Origin: Conus ventricosus
Lineage: Eukaryota; Mollusca; Gastropoda; Neogastropoda; Conidae
Assembly (NCBI GenBank): GCA_018398815.1
Contig: CM031595.1
Span: 45,690,551 to 45,754,550 of the forward strand
DNA: 64,000 bases
Reading direction: 5' to 3'
In this document: positions 24,556 to 55,578 of the stretch, in pieces
Layout: every line of letters begins with the position of its first letter
Position numbering within the stretch: the first letter of the stretch is position 1
Translations under genes and position numbers: made by a program
The notes under the pieces: model-generated
Databases searched by the model: none
Seen by the model: the letters and a program-made list of their open reading frames with translations, nothing else
What the model was told of the DNA's origin: nothing

Positions 24556-24700
24556 TGCAAACCAGGTATTTCTCTTCTCAAACTGTTGTCATCTCCGACC
24601 CTGCTGCTGTCTTTGCGTCGATGCAAGCATTATCCAAATACATCCAAGTTTCGTTCTGATAGCAAAACTAAAAGGGCACAGAATTATAAGTATATTCAGG
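24553..24700 (-). CDS. TMEM94: TMEM94-like exon 1 (5' UTR plus start codon)
   Basis: Candidate first exon. An ATG at 24555-24553 is followed directly by a GTAAAG donor, so the start codon would be the last codon of the exon. Splicing to the next exon in phase 0 gives M-E-N-I-L-G-K-P, close to the human amino terminus in length and pattern. The upstream boundary is a guess; the transcription start is not visible. Confidence 0.45.
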
Positions 24701-25129
24701 GGAGGCTACTATCAGTATATTATCCTTTAACCGTAAAGTATCCAAATGCAATGAACAATTCGTAACAGAACAAAACAGAACAAACAAAGTAAAATCAATA
24801 CCTAACACTTCGAAAATTCAGTTCTCTGTTCAAACATGTTTTTGGTCAATAAATCCTGCACCGTATCCCTCATTCCAAGAGCAGAAATGATCCTGGTATA
24901 CTCTGATAACTGCATTGTATACTTCGAGTACAAAACTAGACCTGACCTTCTGAAGAACTCTGCACCCATCACCCCATCCTCCTCTTTGGGTAGAAAACTA
25001 GTGGCTCTGCAGCAAGACCTCAGCTTTCCGAGTGACTTCTAAACTGAAGAACCGTGGCAAAGCAACGTGATCCTCAAAAACAGTTTGTCCAGGTCCTCTC
25101 TACCAAGACGCCCAAACATAAAGATTCCT

Positions 25130-25770
25130 ATCCCTTGATCTCGCCAGGAAAGACAAGCTTATGAGGAAATGAGACAGGACCTACAGGCAAATGAAGAAGA
25201 CTGGAAACAAGGAACTAGAAGTGGTTGCAGTAGGCAAACACAACAGGGAGATCCAGAAGTACCTCCGGCGGTTCAGTTAATTAAAAACCTGTTCTCTCCC
25301 ACCACTCTTGAAGAACATCCAGACTAAGCCTGAAGCACTTTTGGACTTGAATGAAGCATAAGCGCTCCGTTCAGGAGTCCCAGCTCTTAAATCCAGTGGA
25401 ACACTGGTCACAGAGCTAAAACAGAAGACCGAAATTCCACTTAAGTTTTACACCGAATTCAGCAAGAGCTATTGAGAGGATGATTTCAGGACCAAAGGCA
25501 CAAAGCCTGGCTCAGTGAATGACTTCCACCCATGAATAATATCGACATCACCACCAGAGGCGTGGGGCAGCTGCTGGTTAAACTGAACCCCACCGAAGTG
25601 GCTGGAACAGATGACGTTACACTCATGTATTGAGGGAGCTGGCCAGAGAAGTTCTCCTCTTTCTTGCAACTATCTGCTACCCATCTCTCCAAATGGACGA
25701 AGTCGCTTGGGACTTGCAGGAGGCGCTAGTCTTTGATATAAGTCCCAAATCTGGGTTTAACAAAGGTGTG
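25130..25770 (+). mobile_element. Decayed LINE reverse-transcriptase fragment
   Basis: Broken plus-strand frames spell typical LINE pieces in order: RQMKKTGNKELE, then GVPALKSSGTLVTELKQK, then ITTRGVGQLLVKLNPTEVAG. These are the linker and fingers of a reverse transcriptase. Stops and frameshifts are frequent. It ends where the minus-strand I-type LINE begins, so the two are joined head to head at their 3' sides. Probably a 5'-truncated relic. Confidence 0.72.
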
Positions 25771-25799
25771 AGATAAAAAGACTGCATTTAAAAAAAATT

Positions 25800-26165
25800 C
25801 CTGGCAAGCAGATCAGCCACCTCATTGCCTCGAATGCCATCATGACCAGGAATCCAACGAAAACATATGTTGTAACCATCAGATTGCAGAGAGGTGTAAA
25901 AAATATATAAGTAAATAAATAAATAAATACATAAAACCCCTTAGTACTTGAGTTGTGTTCAGCACAGGCCTCCAAAGCAGAATGAGAGTAAGAGAGAATG
26001 AGTCTTAATGTATCTTTTGATTTAGAGACCATTTGATGTGCCTGGACCAATGCTGTGAGTTCAGCTGTGTAGTTGGAGCTGTCTGAGGGAATGTGTTTTG
26101 AATATGTCCGAGACGCAGCGATAAGCAACATAATCAACTTTTTCAGATTTAGAACCATCAGTAAA
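25800..26165 (-). pseudogene. RNase H domain of I-type LINE
   Basis: FTDGSKS (26145-26165), AELTAL with a following helix, and WIPGHDGIRGNEVADLLA (near 25800-25856) are the hallmarks of an RNase H fold, with Asp, Glu and the late His/Asp visible. An ATAAATAAAT insertion near 25908-25935 separates the last block from the rest. Confidence 0.85.
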
Positions 26166-26368
26166 CATTCTTTGAAAAGATGGACATTTAAAACAAAGTT
26201 CAGCGACAGAAGTCTTGTAGATTAGTCACCTGGTGGAGTCTGCGCGATGAAAAGCAAGTTCAAGGCGGATCTACAGAATGTGGAAAGTCCATGGCTGGTC
26301 GTGTGGAATTTCGGACGAATACCACATGACTGATACGTCTGTGTCTTTGGTGTTCAGATGGACAGTAC

Positions 26369-26510
26369 GAATTTCCAACGGTGGATGTGAATTCAAGTTC
26401 TTTTCAATTTTATGTGTGGAATTTTTCTTTTCAATTTTAGTATGAATTCCCAACGGTAGATTTAAATTCAAGTTCTTATCAACTTTATGTGTAGAATTTT
26501 TGGCCAAAAT
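26369..26510 (+). repeat. 75-bp tandem duplication in the LINE
   Basis: Units start at 26369 and 26444 and share GAATT.CCAACGGT.GAT and AATTCAAGTTCTT.TCAA, among others. 75 is a multiple of three. Confidence 0.85.
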
Positions 26511-26539
26511 CAGAGTCATAAGCAGGGTCTGGGGTTCGG

Positions 26540-27900
26540 AAAAGAGATTTCAAACGATAGTTCCGAGAAAGCTTAAGTCGTTAGATGAAAAGGGAGGGTG
26601 CCCCAACCTCTGGATACAAACTGTGCATATGAGTGGTTGTGTGAACAGGATCCAGACTTTTGAGGTAGGAAGGCCCCACAGAACCATAGACGACACAACC
26701 AAAAAGCAGTTTGGAGTGAAGAGCCCCGCAAAGGTGGATAAGAATTTTCTTAAGGCTCCCCAATCGATGTGTGATAAGAGCCAGAGAACGTTCATTGCTT
26801 TTTGGCAGGACATCTTGAATGTTGGATGAAATTTGTGAAGTTACGATTTTTGATTGAAAATAATTATCAGGAATTTGGCTTTCTTTATGGGTGGAATGAT
26901 TAATTTATCCAGACAAATTTCAGGGCAAGCAGAGTCCTGTCTGAAGTTATTAAAATGGATACAATGGGCTTTGATCGCTAAAGAAATAAACTCAGTTTCC
27001 TCTGCCCACTATTAGATCTTGCCAACTCAGAGTTACACTAGAACAGCTGCCCCAGCTCCGTTGAGTTCAAAGACATCAACAGATAGAGAGGAATCAGAAT
27101 CCTGATTTACAGAGCTGAATATGTCATGAATGACTTTTAATGTTACAGTGGGCAGGAGAAAATATGGTCCCCTCTGGTACATAGCAATCCTCATGAGAAT
27201 CAGAGTGGTGCCAATACGAGCCTGAAACTGCCAATCAGCCAAAACGTTTTTGACAAAGAGCGATAGATGGCCTTGGAAACCTAGATAATAAACATTCATG
27301 AATATATCAGATTTTATGTGATGTCGTTGGCTTTCTCCAGACCGAAAAAGGTAACTACAACATTTTGTTTGATAATAAAAGCATTGTATACTAGATTTTA
27401 TGTGATGTCGCAGCTTTTCTCTAGGTCGAAGAAGGTAGCTACAACATTTTGTTTGTGCAATAAAAGCATTGCAGATAGTCTTTCAAGACGGACTAAATGG
27501 TCAACTGTGGAATGGTAGGCTACTTGCGAAATCACACTGTTCGTTGAAAGGCTGTCGGTTTCTAGGTTCCATATTAATATAAAAGTGACCGTCTTTTCCA
27601 TCTGTTTATACGGGCGACTGGCCAGATCTATCAGGCAATAATGGTCAAGGCTTTTCGAGGTTTGGGAACTGGATTAATGAGAGCTTTCCGGAATGAAGAA
27701 AGTACTCTATAGTCCAGGTAAAACTGTACATTTTAAGAACGGTGAACAGCATCATGGGAGGTGTTTCAAAAGCTGGTGATGGACTTCATATAGGCCAGGA
27801 GCAAAATCACTGCTGGTTTGAAGAGCTGACTTTAGTTCATTGAGTGAAGGGTGAAAACAGTTTTCAACGTTGTCGGAGCAAAGGTTGTGGTGAATTATAA
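26540..27900 (-). pseudogene. Reverse transcriptase of I-type LINE
   Basis: Recognisable pieces in order along the minus strand are a GLYEVHHQLLKHLPHD block near 27800, VDHLVRLERL and TFFDLEKSCD (palm motif A, Asp kept) near 27400-27520, the altered SVDVF box near 27075, and the thumb piece CQKAMNVLWLLSHIDWGALRK near 26750-26810. Stops and shifts throughout. Confidence 0.82.
27309..27475 (+). repeat. 84-bp tandem duplication in the LINE
   Basis: Units start at 27309 and 27393 (AGATTTTATGTGATGTCG). They duplicate the motif A region of the reverse transcriptase. 84 is a multiple of three. Confidence 0.9.
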
Positions 27901-28229
27901 AAGAATTTCTTTTCTTTAACATGCAGTAGATTTTTGGGTAGAGGATGACATTTTAATTTCAATAGCAGAGGCCAACATATTGGTAACAGTTTGTATGAGA
28001 TCGCGTCTGCAAGTTTTAGTAAAGAAAGAAAGGAAAGTGTTTTCCCCTGTAATTTTCCCCGATTGTTTTTTTCAATTTTTTTTTTTCAGGTTCGTTTATG
28101 CCGTCGTGTAGCACAGTTTGTTAGAATGTATGTCAGGGTTTCTACAGGGTCTAAACTTTGCAGAACTTCCTTTTCAATCAGCACTTTCTTAAGGCTTCCT
28201 GTAAGTGCAGCTTTCTTGCATTCTTTTTA

Positions 28230-28830
28230 ACAACCAGAAAATGAGCATTTCCGTGCAGATCGTGATGAGCAGACCACTCATAGTTCAAGACCAATGAGAG
28301 ATTGCACACCAATTAATCTATTCTATACACCAAAGTGTGCCAGTTGAAGAATGAAGATGTATTGGAGTCCCATCGTTTAGACAATATAGATCCAACTCTG
28401 AGAAGACATTTTCAGGAGGAAACCCTGGATGAAGTATCCACACAACTGCAAAGAGGACTGCGCCCCATAGCAGTTATACAAAGTAAAATTACACACACAC
28501 ACACAGGCTCGCAGGTCTTGCAGACAGAGAGAGACAGATGGTGGTGAACATAGAGAATAAAAAAAAGTTTTTTTGTAGAGTAATTCTGGCACTTAATGCT
28601 TGCAGAGAAGTACTCAGATCAGTAGGGACGAGCAACAGAGATCTGTGAGTGAGTAAGGAGACTCCCCCTGTCATTTCAAGAGCTGTGGGCTCTTCTGGCT
28701 TGGAGAGTATTTCGTATCCAGAAACAGTGAAGGTCTTCTGAATGTTCATGTCGTGCAGAGCTACGACAACTGGCTTAGGTCATAACAAAAGGAGCTGTAG
28801 CTCTTCAAAGTTTGAATAGTGATCCTGGAT
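28230..28830 (-). pseudogene. APE endonuclease of I-type LINE
   Basis: NFEELQLL, VVVALHDMNIQKTFTVSGYE and GGVSLLTHRSL are the opening part of an APE-like endonuclease. Further on, ELDLYCLNDG-like pieces are seen in mixed frames near 28360-28410. Degenerate. Confidence 0.72.
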
Positions 28831-29049
28831 GTTCCAGTGAGATGTCGTTGCATCCATGATGATGAGAACAATATTGTCATCTTTATCATCAACTAAAATG
28901 GAGAGCAGTTTTAGGATTTTTTTTTTTCTCCTGGCCTTTATTGTTTGTTAGGAGGTTCCAGAGGTAGAAAGAGATCCATCCACCTCCATTACTTCCTGGC
29001 AGCAAGATGGATTTTCAGAATGTACATCCAGACAGAACGGAGTTGAAGG

Positions 29050-29915
29050 GCTCAAGGGCCCTTGGGAGGAACAGAGTAGTTCATATTCCCACAATTCCCA
29101 GGAGAACGAGGGGTGGGGGGTGGGGCTCTTGTGAAGTTTGGTTTCCCAGACTGTTCAGCAGCAGGCTTTCTTGGCTGCTGGGCAGACTGGGCGGCAACGG
29201 GTTTTACACCTCTCCCAGGGGCATTCACTTTCATTTGAGGGGTCGTGGTTTTGTTGCCATGTTAAAAAGGATTTTTTCTCATGCTGACACTGCCAAAAGA
29301 CTGTTCAAGCTGCCACTCAGAGCAATCCCATGATGAGGAGTAGCCACCACCAAGTGCATGATGGGCCGAATCTATGCACGGTTATAGCCCATTGTGGACT
29401 GCTTTGCAGCAAATACCACAGACCTGCTCCCCAGTGCACCACTCATGTACATAGCAAAACCTCCGACGCCTGTAACACCATATCACGGATGGGACATGAA
29501 GTTGAACATTATTCTTTGAAGAGGTACTCTGATTGTCTGTGGCGATACAGGAGTACAAAAAATCAGAAAGAAGGTGTTTGCAAATACTCTTTCACCCCTT
29601 TCTAACTTTATCCCTATGAACATACACAGCTCCCTGCAATGACAGTTTGAGCTTGATTTGGGCCTTGGATATACCTTTCAGGACTAGAAATTATTTGACA
29701 CCCTTGAACAAATTCACATACGTGTTTGGAGTCACCTTCATTTTTCTGTCCAACAGCACAGTCAGCTTCAGGAGCTGTTCCGACTAGCCATCTACAGGGA
29801 ATAACCTGTTCATACGTCATTGAATGAATCTGCAACTGTTTGACAAACCTTCAAAGCCTTTTTGGATCGCAAAGGCTTTTCTTGGTCTCTGCTACTGCTA
29901 CCAGCCATGAAGCCC
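29050..29915 (-). pseudogene. gag-like ORF1 of I-type LINE
   Basis: From an ATG near 29910 (MAGSSS) downward, pieces resemble an ORF1 with an RRM-like fold: FAIQKGFEGL, LLDRKMKVTPNTYVN and PETVR-like ends. Then comes a Cys/His-rich knuckle (EQVCGICCKAVHNG and SSSWDCSEWQLEQ near 29330-29430) and a proline/alanine-rich tail. Frames are broken. Confidence 0.7.
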
Positions 29916-29950
29916 CCGAACTAGTTTTTGTTTGGGCACTCAGTCAGAAT

Positions 29951-32779
29951 CATGGTCATTATCTTCATTTTCTCTGTTTTGTTTTCTTTCAATCTGTCTT
30001 CGGTTAAGAGGAAATTTTGAAGAAGTAGCCATGGCTAAGAATTACAACAACAAAAAAATCCCTTCATTGCCCTCAACCCACCATGGAGTCTAATTATGGA
30101 GTGAAGATCAAGAAAGCTCAGTCCATACCCCTTCCAGGTTTCCGGAGGGACATATGACAAACTTGACCCCCCTCCCCACCCGAGCATGCCCAGCTCCCTG
30201 GAACAGTGAGCTGAACACTACAGAGGTTACTTTGGCAAACTGAGATATTAAATGTCTTGACCCAGCCTCATGCAAAAGTAGCTGACTGATACATATGGGC
30301 CAGCGTGTACATCCTGTCTATGACAGTCTTGCTCCCACAATCTTCATCACAGGTCGCAAACAGTACAGGTCTTTACAAGAACACACAGAAAAAAATGTGA
30401 AAAAGAAGAATTGAAGGGGAGTAGAAGAAAACAGCAGGAAAAGTAGAAGATAAAATGAAGATGGGTTGCTGTTTGTCAGGAACCTTACCCATCATCTGTC
30501 CAACATAGGAGACCCTACCAGTGGAAACAAATTCGCGCAAGTTGTGCTTAGACTAGTCACCAACTGGGCTCTACAGTACTAGAAGCATTTTGGAAAACTA
30601 GCATTCCATCTAAGTATTGATGCCCATGTCAACGTAGCCTAAAGGATCATTGGACCACGCTAGCCCTCCAGTTACAAGGTCACAACCAACCCTCTCCCCT
30701 CAAGTGTATGTAAGATGAATGTAAAGTCAAATGTCTATTGAATGTCTGTTATTCATTTCCATGGGCCTTGCTATTGATGGTGAATCCAGTTCATGGTGCA
30801 ATTTGACATTATGTGATTCACTCTCATTCAGTTTCATTCATGCTCGAGCCTTTCAGCCAAACGAGGTTCAAAAATTGGAGGAAAAAGATAGAATAGAAGG
30901 CTAGCCATTACAGAAAGCTTTCCTCATCTAGACTTCATGTGCAAGTCCTTACAATTGTTAAGTGTATGAATGCAGTATTTTTTCTTTATTTTTTCTTTTC
31001 TCTTTTTAAACATTACTCTGTGTGTGTGTGTGTGTCTATGCAGGTTTGTGTGCATCCAAATGTGCATAAATTCAGAAGTATCTTCATATAATACTATGAA
31101 AATATATAAGAAGCTGAAGTTATGTGCCTTGAAATGATCCAGTGTTAAACATCTGAACGTTTGAGCATCTCAGTAAACATTCCCACCTACACGGACAGGC
31201 ACATAGTCAATACTAACAAATCATGTTAACTGGTTTTTGGATTATGTTTGGGTGAATTTTGTTTCCAGCAGAAAATATTCAATGTTAGTTGTTTTGGATT
31301 ATGTTTGAATTTGTTTGTTTTCAGCGGACGGCACACAGTTCATTTATTATCTTGATTTTGAACTCCAAGCCCATAAAAACAAACCAAAGAAACATAAGGA
31401 AAAAGACTGTGTACACAAAACACACACCTTCCACACTGATAACAAAATCACCTATTCATTTTGTTTGTTCATTTTATAAGAATCACACACGGTTCAGTTT
31501 AATAATGTGTTACATGTATAATAGGAACAGAAACACAAATTGAATGAAACAAATATTTTGCTTGATGGCAAGAAGCACCTTCAGCAAGGTTGATAGATTT
31601 ACATAATTTGCAAAATCACAAGGACAAAGGACAGGAGCGAGAGAGAGAAAGAAAGAGAGTGAGCGAGAGAGAGAGAGAGAGAGAAAGAGCACACAACTAA
31701 CCAGTAGACAAACACAAAGAAAGATGCACAGAAAGACAGCGGAAACCACAAAATGATCTGTTCATGAACAATGCACTGTACAGGAAACCAACATGAACAA
31801 TAACAAATCACAGGAGCTTTATATTATTACAAATATTCAGCAGAGTATTTACACAAACATTCAGAGGAGTTGTTACAAACAAAGCCTGTTATTACATGAA
31901 ATGACATATTGTTCATATTAAAGTTATCTGACAAATTATAAAAGAAACTGCTCTCAGCATATATACAAATGATAGTTACAATGCCAACTTAAATGTAAGC
32001 TTGCACTTTCTGCACAGATTCATATCAATAAAACTAACTATAATGTCGAATGTCAATAATTTCCCTTGATTGTATTTCTTGTCACACAAGAACAGAAAGA
32101 AAATTACATAATGGAACGATAGGAATTTTCCAGTTTTCAGTCACCAGCTTGGGTGGAGAAATCAAAATGGAAGTGAAGCCCTGTAAAACCGGACATGAAA
32201 GTTGACAGATTTAGTGACTAGTTACTATGCGAGATTAACATCCCCATACAGTTTTATGTCCCGTGCAGACCATCAACAAACATAAATTATTGCTTGCAGA
32301 TAAATATGCTTGAGCCATGGCTTAATACACACACAGTGATCTTAAAGACAGATAGCTTCTCATTGACGAAGATGCCATTCAGAAATGTAACTCCACTTGC
32401 TTTGCCACATATTAATTTGACACATCTTCTTGTATACATGTCACAGATTGATTTGAAAGATTATGTTTTTTCCCTCACCTCATCCCCATATCTTACTAAT
32501 GAGCAAAGTATAGAAATGGAAAATGTGATGAAGATATCTTCCCTCGAAAATGATAAGACAAAACAAAGCATCTCTATGAACTGGAAGTGTTATTTTTAAT
32601 ACTCAAATATCTGCTGACCTATTGTATCAATAAGGTTTAACAAGATAAATGACTTAGACATTATCACAAACTCCAGTGTATACATACATTCAATAACAAT
32701 CACAATCAAGATACAAGCATGTCTTCTTTCTTATTCAGACACAGTCTTGGTCCTCATGTTCACAACTGTTCACTGGCAT
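29951..32779. other. Intergenic DNA / STAMBP 3' UTR
   Basis: AT-rich sequence without a convincing exon. A GA-rich patch lies at 31638-31690 and a short GT run at 31020-31035. The left-hand part of STAMBP's 3' untranslated region must begin at 32779 going down, but I could not place its poly(A) site. Confidence 0.55.
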
Positions 32780-48848
<16,069 letters not shown>

Positions 48849-51800
48849 CTGCAAGGAAAGGTTGAAAATTGTTATTTGTCTTAGTTTAAACAACAACAAA
48901 AGTTTGACCATTCTGAAAATTGACAAAATCTAACAATATTACGACTTTTTTGTTGTTGTAAAGCATTTGTGATAACAAACACACTTCACAGAATAGATCA
49001 GGAGATTTAATCAATTTCCTTTTTGTGTTTGGGGTCAGATATTTTCATTTTTAGCCTTACCTGCTGGGGAAGAATCTTTTTACAGGGTTCTCTCCATTTT
49101 TTCTTCTTCCAGCATAATTTCAACATTTCTTTTCTTTTTTTCTTCTTCTTTTTCTTCTCTCTGTCTCCTTTTTTGCCACACCATTATTTCACAAATTTCT
49201 ACATTATACATTTGCGTCACAGAGAGAACTCCCATTTCTTGATTTATGATTCCTAATCATGTACAATCATACATTTTGGGACTTATCTCTGCGATTACAC
49301 ATTCTTGTTCAAATTGAAGTTTGATTCTTCTTGTGTGTTTAAAATGACTGGTTCTGGAAAGTTTCAACTGGCATGCATTTAGCTTCATTCTCATTTCTCT
49401 TTCTTTAATGTTTACAAACATTTGCAAGGGATGGCAATTGTGATGATGATGATGATGATGACAAATACCTGAAAGGGAAAACAAAATTAAACACATTTTC
49501 AAAATGAGAGTGGGTGGGGGTCTGGTTGTTCTAATTGGTAAGCTGTTGGACTTGTCCCATGGTCAGCAGTTCAATTTCCATCTGAGACAGCCAGGTTGGA
49601 GCATATTTTCTTTTTAGTTGCAACATATTTGCAGACTTTGATTCCGTCTTAGTCCTTCAGTTTAAACAGAGGTTCCTTGCTTTTAACATATGCATAAAAA
49701 ATCTTACATGCACATTAAATCTAATTCTACCTGTTGCAAGACTAGACCAATACCGTGAGGAAATGGATGACACAAATGGATGACACACACAATCACACTG
49801 GTGCAGCAGAATCTTCAAAGTTATAAAGTTGGCTGCCGTAACCAGTAATGGTAAAAGACTGAACACAGATTCTCACCAATGAGGGGTAATTGGCAACTTG
49901 AGGAGACACAAACTGCCACATTAGTAACATGCAAATAATAATTTTCAAAATAACTGTATCCTACAGCATCATATTCCATATAAAGTTGATTCAAAAATTC
50001 AACATGTTGAGACACGCTGTTGGAAAAGTAGAAGTTCCCAGCATATATTATAAAATTTAGAGCTGTGATACTTATGTGATCATTCTTAGATGAAGCCAGT
50101 AGGGACAAATATATAAGCTGCTTTTCATACCAAATAATTTTTAATAATGGGAAAGATTCCAGCAACAGGAAATGGTAAAGGAATAAAGAAATGACACAAG
50201 ATATTGAAATAAAGAAGATACCAGAAACAGAACGGGCACCAGAGAAAAATATTCAGTGGCAAAATATAAAACATGTACTGCTCTTTGTTTTATAATAAAC
50301 ACCAATTAACTTGGACAAAGGACAGCTCAACAACAGTAAGAAACAATTTGCCAGCCATAAAGAAAAAACAGTTGTAATTACCTCAAACCAGCCTGAAAGC
50401 ACAGTACACAAAAGTTAACAGCAGCAACATGCCTTTAACAGAGTAAGAAAAAAGATATCACTTAGCCTCTTGTTGAAAAAAATCCTCATCAAACTCTCTA
50501 AACCCTTCTTGGTTTTATGGCCTCCAAACAGTTTCTATCCCCAAAATGAGGTTTTCTATCCTTTGCATGTGTCTTCATATCTTTATTTCAATCTAAAAGA
50601 ATTACTTTTGACTTTTACTGTGTTTGAAAAATATTGGCAATAGAGATTGACAGAAATGCCATCCTTGCAGTGGAAAAAGCTCATTTGTATTAGAGTAAAA
50701 GAAGAAAAAAATCAACCATTTTATTATCGGTAACTAATTAAGACATGGTCTTTCGATGCAAACTGAAAAAAAGTTACATTTAATACAAATTAGCAGGAAG
50801 CAAAACAGAACTCAGGTGAATTTTGTATGACGCACAGAAGTAGGAGGTTAGTTCCAAAGTGTGACTTCACTTCGGTAGTGTAAAACTGGAAAAAAAAATA
50901 TAAGGGGGTGGGGGGGTGGGGTGGGGGTGGTGACTTACGATCTTCTTAATGAAAACTTGCTCTACGTTTTTCACATTTGCAAGAGTCTGCCTTGTTTCAT
51001 GCATATTATGTTTAATCACACCTAAATCTCACTTGGAAAGTTCAAAGTGATGTGACAGCAGGTAGCCATGGTAACTCCAACTGTTTGTCATCTTTGTCTG
51101 TTGATGTAATCTCTCACAGCCTGAGATTTTGTTGAGTCATGTGACCCCCAAGTGTATTCAGAAATTTTGCTTTGCAGTCACAGGCCTCAAGTCCATTTCT
51201 TCTTCTTCCCTTGAGCGACCAACATCAACATTTTGATGGCTACTGTCACTTTTGGATGAAGCATGCGCGCAGCAGCAAAACAAAAAACAAAACAAAACAA
51301 AAAAATCACTGGGGGGCACGCAGCCTTGAGAGGAATGCCTCCAGGGTGGGAGCAGAGACTGCATGGGGTTCTAAAGTGTAATTTTAACATTAAAAAAGGG
51401 CCAAAATTTATTCAATCACCAAAAATCATAACTTTCTTTTCAGATTTCCAATTGAGATACTCTTTGCCCATATAACTGCATTTTTGTTTCTATATTTTAG
51501 CTCTTTCTGAAAGCGATGCTCATTTTTATATCTAGTGATATCTATTTTTATTTCATGTCCCCTCCGTAAAGTATGCGTGCAAAGTGTTGGAATGCTCACT
51601 TTTATGAAATTGTAAAGCCCTGATCTATGGGAGACTAGGCCTATAGGATGGTGGTTGTGTTGTAAATTTTTACCAGAAAATGTGTCACATAGGTACCCCT
51701 TAAGTTTTATTTTTATGCAAAGGTTTTATCTATCTGTGTCTATGTACACACACACACACAGATCAAACCTGTTCAGAATTACTTGCTTCCAGTGACTGAG

Positions 51801-52850
51801 GGGCATCCAAGACAATCAGTATTGGTCTAGTTTCTCATTCTATGTTAATGAGTCAAAAACTCCTGATGTCGACGGAGCTGAGTAATCTCGTCTGGTGAAT
51901 TGTTACATCCCACGATTCTCCGATTTGGGGATGGCTGATCATAACCTGCTGACGCGCTATAATGTAAAACATCTAATAATATAAAGAACTGATCAAAGGA
52001 ATACACTAAAATAACCCAATAAGATACTAACCATTCGTCTAGAAGGGGAATACGTTTGATAGTTGATTCGTTACAAATTTAATCACAGTAGAATGCTTCT
52101 ACTTTGCTTTCTGTGAGCATTTAATCGTCTGCTCGAGAACAAACGGAAGTTGATAAAATGACTAAAACGTCATTTCCGTGAATGACACAAATTGAAGAAA
52201 GAATTAATAAAATATTTAAGTTAGTGTGAGCAGTCATCTCTATATTACTGTTTCATTTAAGGAGATTATGAAACTTATATTGTCTGACATTATATTTTTT
52301 CATGATATTAACGAAGAATGTTACGTTCCGATTCCGATGCCAACTGCACATCTCGTTTATTTACTGGATTGATTCCAAGGAGTATCGACCGATTCCAAAG
52401 CGTTTTCACCGAACTTGCCTGTTTACTTCACTGGGTCTGAGGCTGTGGTTTTCAAGGAGTTATTAGACTGAACTTACAAATATTCATCATAGGAAGGTAA
52501 GGAATGTACAGAAGTCTTTAATTGTTGTTTTGCTTCCACAAACCCAGTTGATCCTGTAAACATGTCGATGCAGAAGTCTAGATCTGCAAAACCTACGAGA
52601 TCTGCTCTATCAAGACAGCAAAAATGATTGTCAGCATGTGCTTTGGGTTCTTTGCTTTGAAGAGCTTAGCAGCCTGTATTCTAATCACAAGATTGCCGAT
52701 ATTTGGATGCAGCATTCAGAATCAGAAATGCACGTAAACCTTCAAGCCGTTGTGCATGCTGTAACGATCTTCTAGTACATCTTTCTTTTTAGTGTTTGTC
52801 AAATTTTGTCTCATCGACCTAGTCTTCCGAGATAGTTCTGAATCAACATG
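48849..52850. other. STAMBP 5' side, non-coding
   Basis: No exon identified. The 5' untranslated exon of STAMBP should lie here. A (GAT)n-like run is at 49439-49460, a G-rich patch at 50904-50930, and a weak SINE-like box pair near 49530-49600. The stretch 51900-52480 has more CG dinucleotides and ETS-like CGGAAGT and TTCCG words, so it may be a promoter, but this is unproven. Confidence 0.45.
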
Positions 52851-52859
52851 AGCTCTCTC

Positions 52860-53630
<771 letters not shown>

Positions 53631-53672
<42 letters not shown>

Positions 53673-53704
53673 ATTTTTGTGTGTGTGTGTGTGCATATGT
53701 GTGT

Positions 53705-53742
<38 letters not shown>

Positions 53743-53745
53743 ATG
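53631..53745 (+). repeat. (GT)n microsatellite
   Basis: GT array in three blocks. Confidence 0.95.
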
Positions 53746-55159
<1,414 letters not shown>

Positions 55160-55439
55160 CGAGTGAATTCCTTTGGAATTGCTTCATTCAGTGTTGATGA
55201 TGCATGCAAAACAAAGCATATCTATATTCTGTTATATTCCACTGAGGAGGGAGCATTTCAAATAGAATGTTGCCCAGTTTGGTTTTGTTTCTATCTAATG
55301 CATCAGTGAGTCAAAATGAATATACTTGACATAATTTATGTTTTAAATGCTTAGATGTGTACTGGCAAAAGTTTTGTTGCATGTTTCTAACTCAGTTTGA
55401 AAGTCTGCAATGTCTGGCAAATTGATTTTGTGTATAATG

Positions 55440-55538
55440 CACAAGTGCGCTGCATTGGGAGCCATGAGGGGAAAGCAGCAATAGAGGAAGAGAGGCAGGC
55501 AGCAAGAATTTATCAAGAAAGAGAGGCAGGCATTAATA

Positions 55539-55578
<40 letters not shown>

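Larger units (their letters stand above)
25757..29950 (-). mobile_element. Decayed I-type LINE, near full length
   Basis: Reading the minus strand from 29.95 kb downward, the relic shows a gag-like ORF1, then APE endonuclease, reverse transcriptase and RNase H. This is the domain order of I-superfamily elements that keep an RNase H. All frames are broken. The reverse-transcriptase catalytic FVDDF is changed to SVDVF at about 27069-27083. Two internal tandem duplications (75 and 84 bases) and an AAATAAAT insertion are present. It lies between the TMEM94-like gene and STAMBP, in intergenic DNA. It is dead as a mobile element. Confidence 0.85.

Noticed and set aside
49821..50165. 114-codon minus-strand open frame upstream of STAMBP.
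   Set aside because: No recognisable domain; composition is that of ordinary AT-rich DNA; no exon borders that join to STAMBP.
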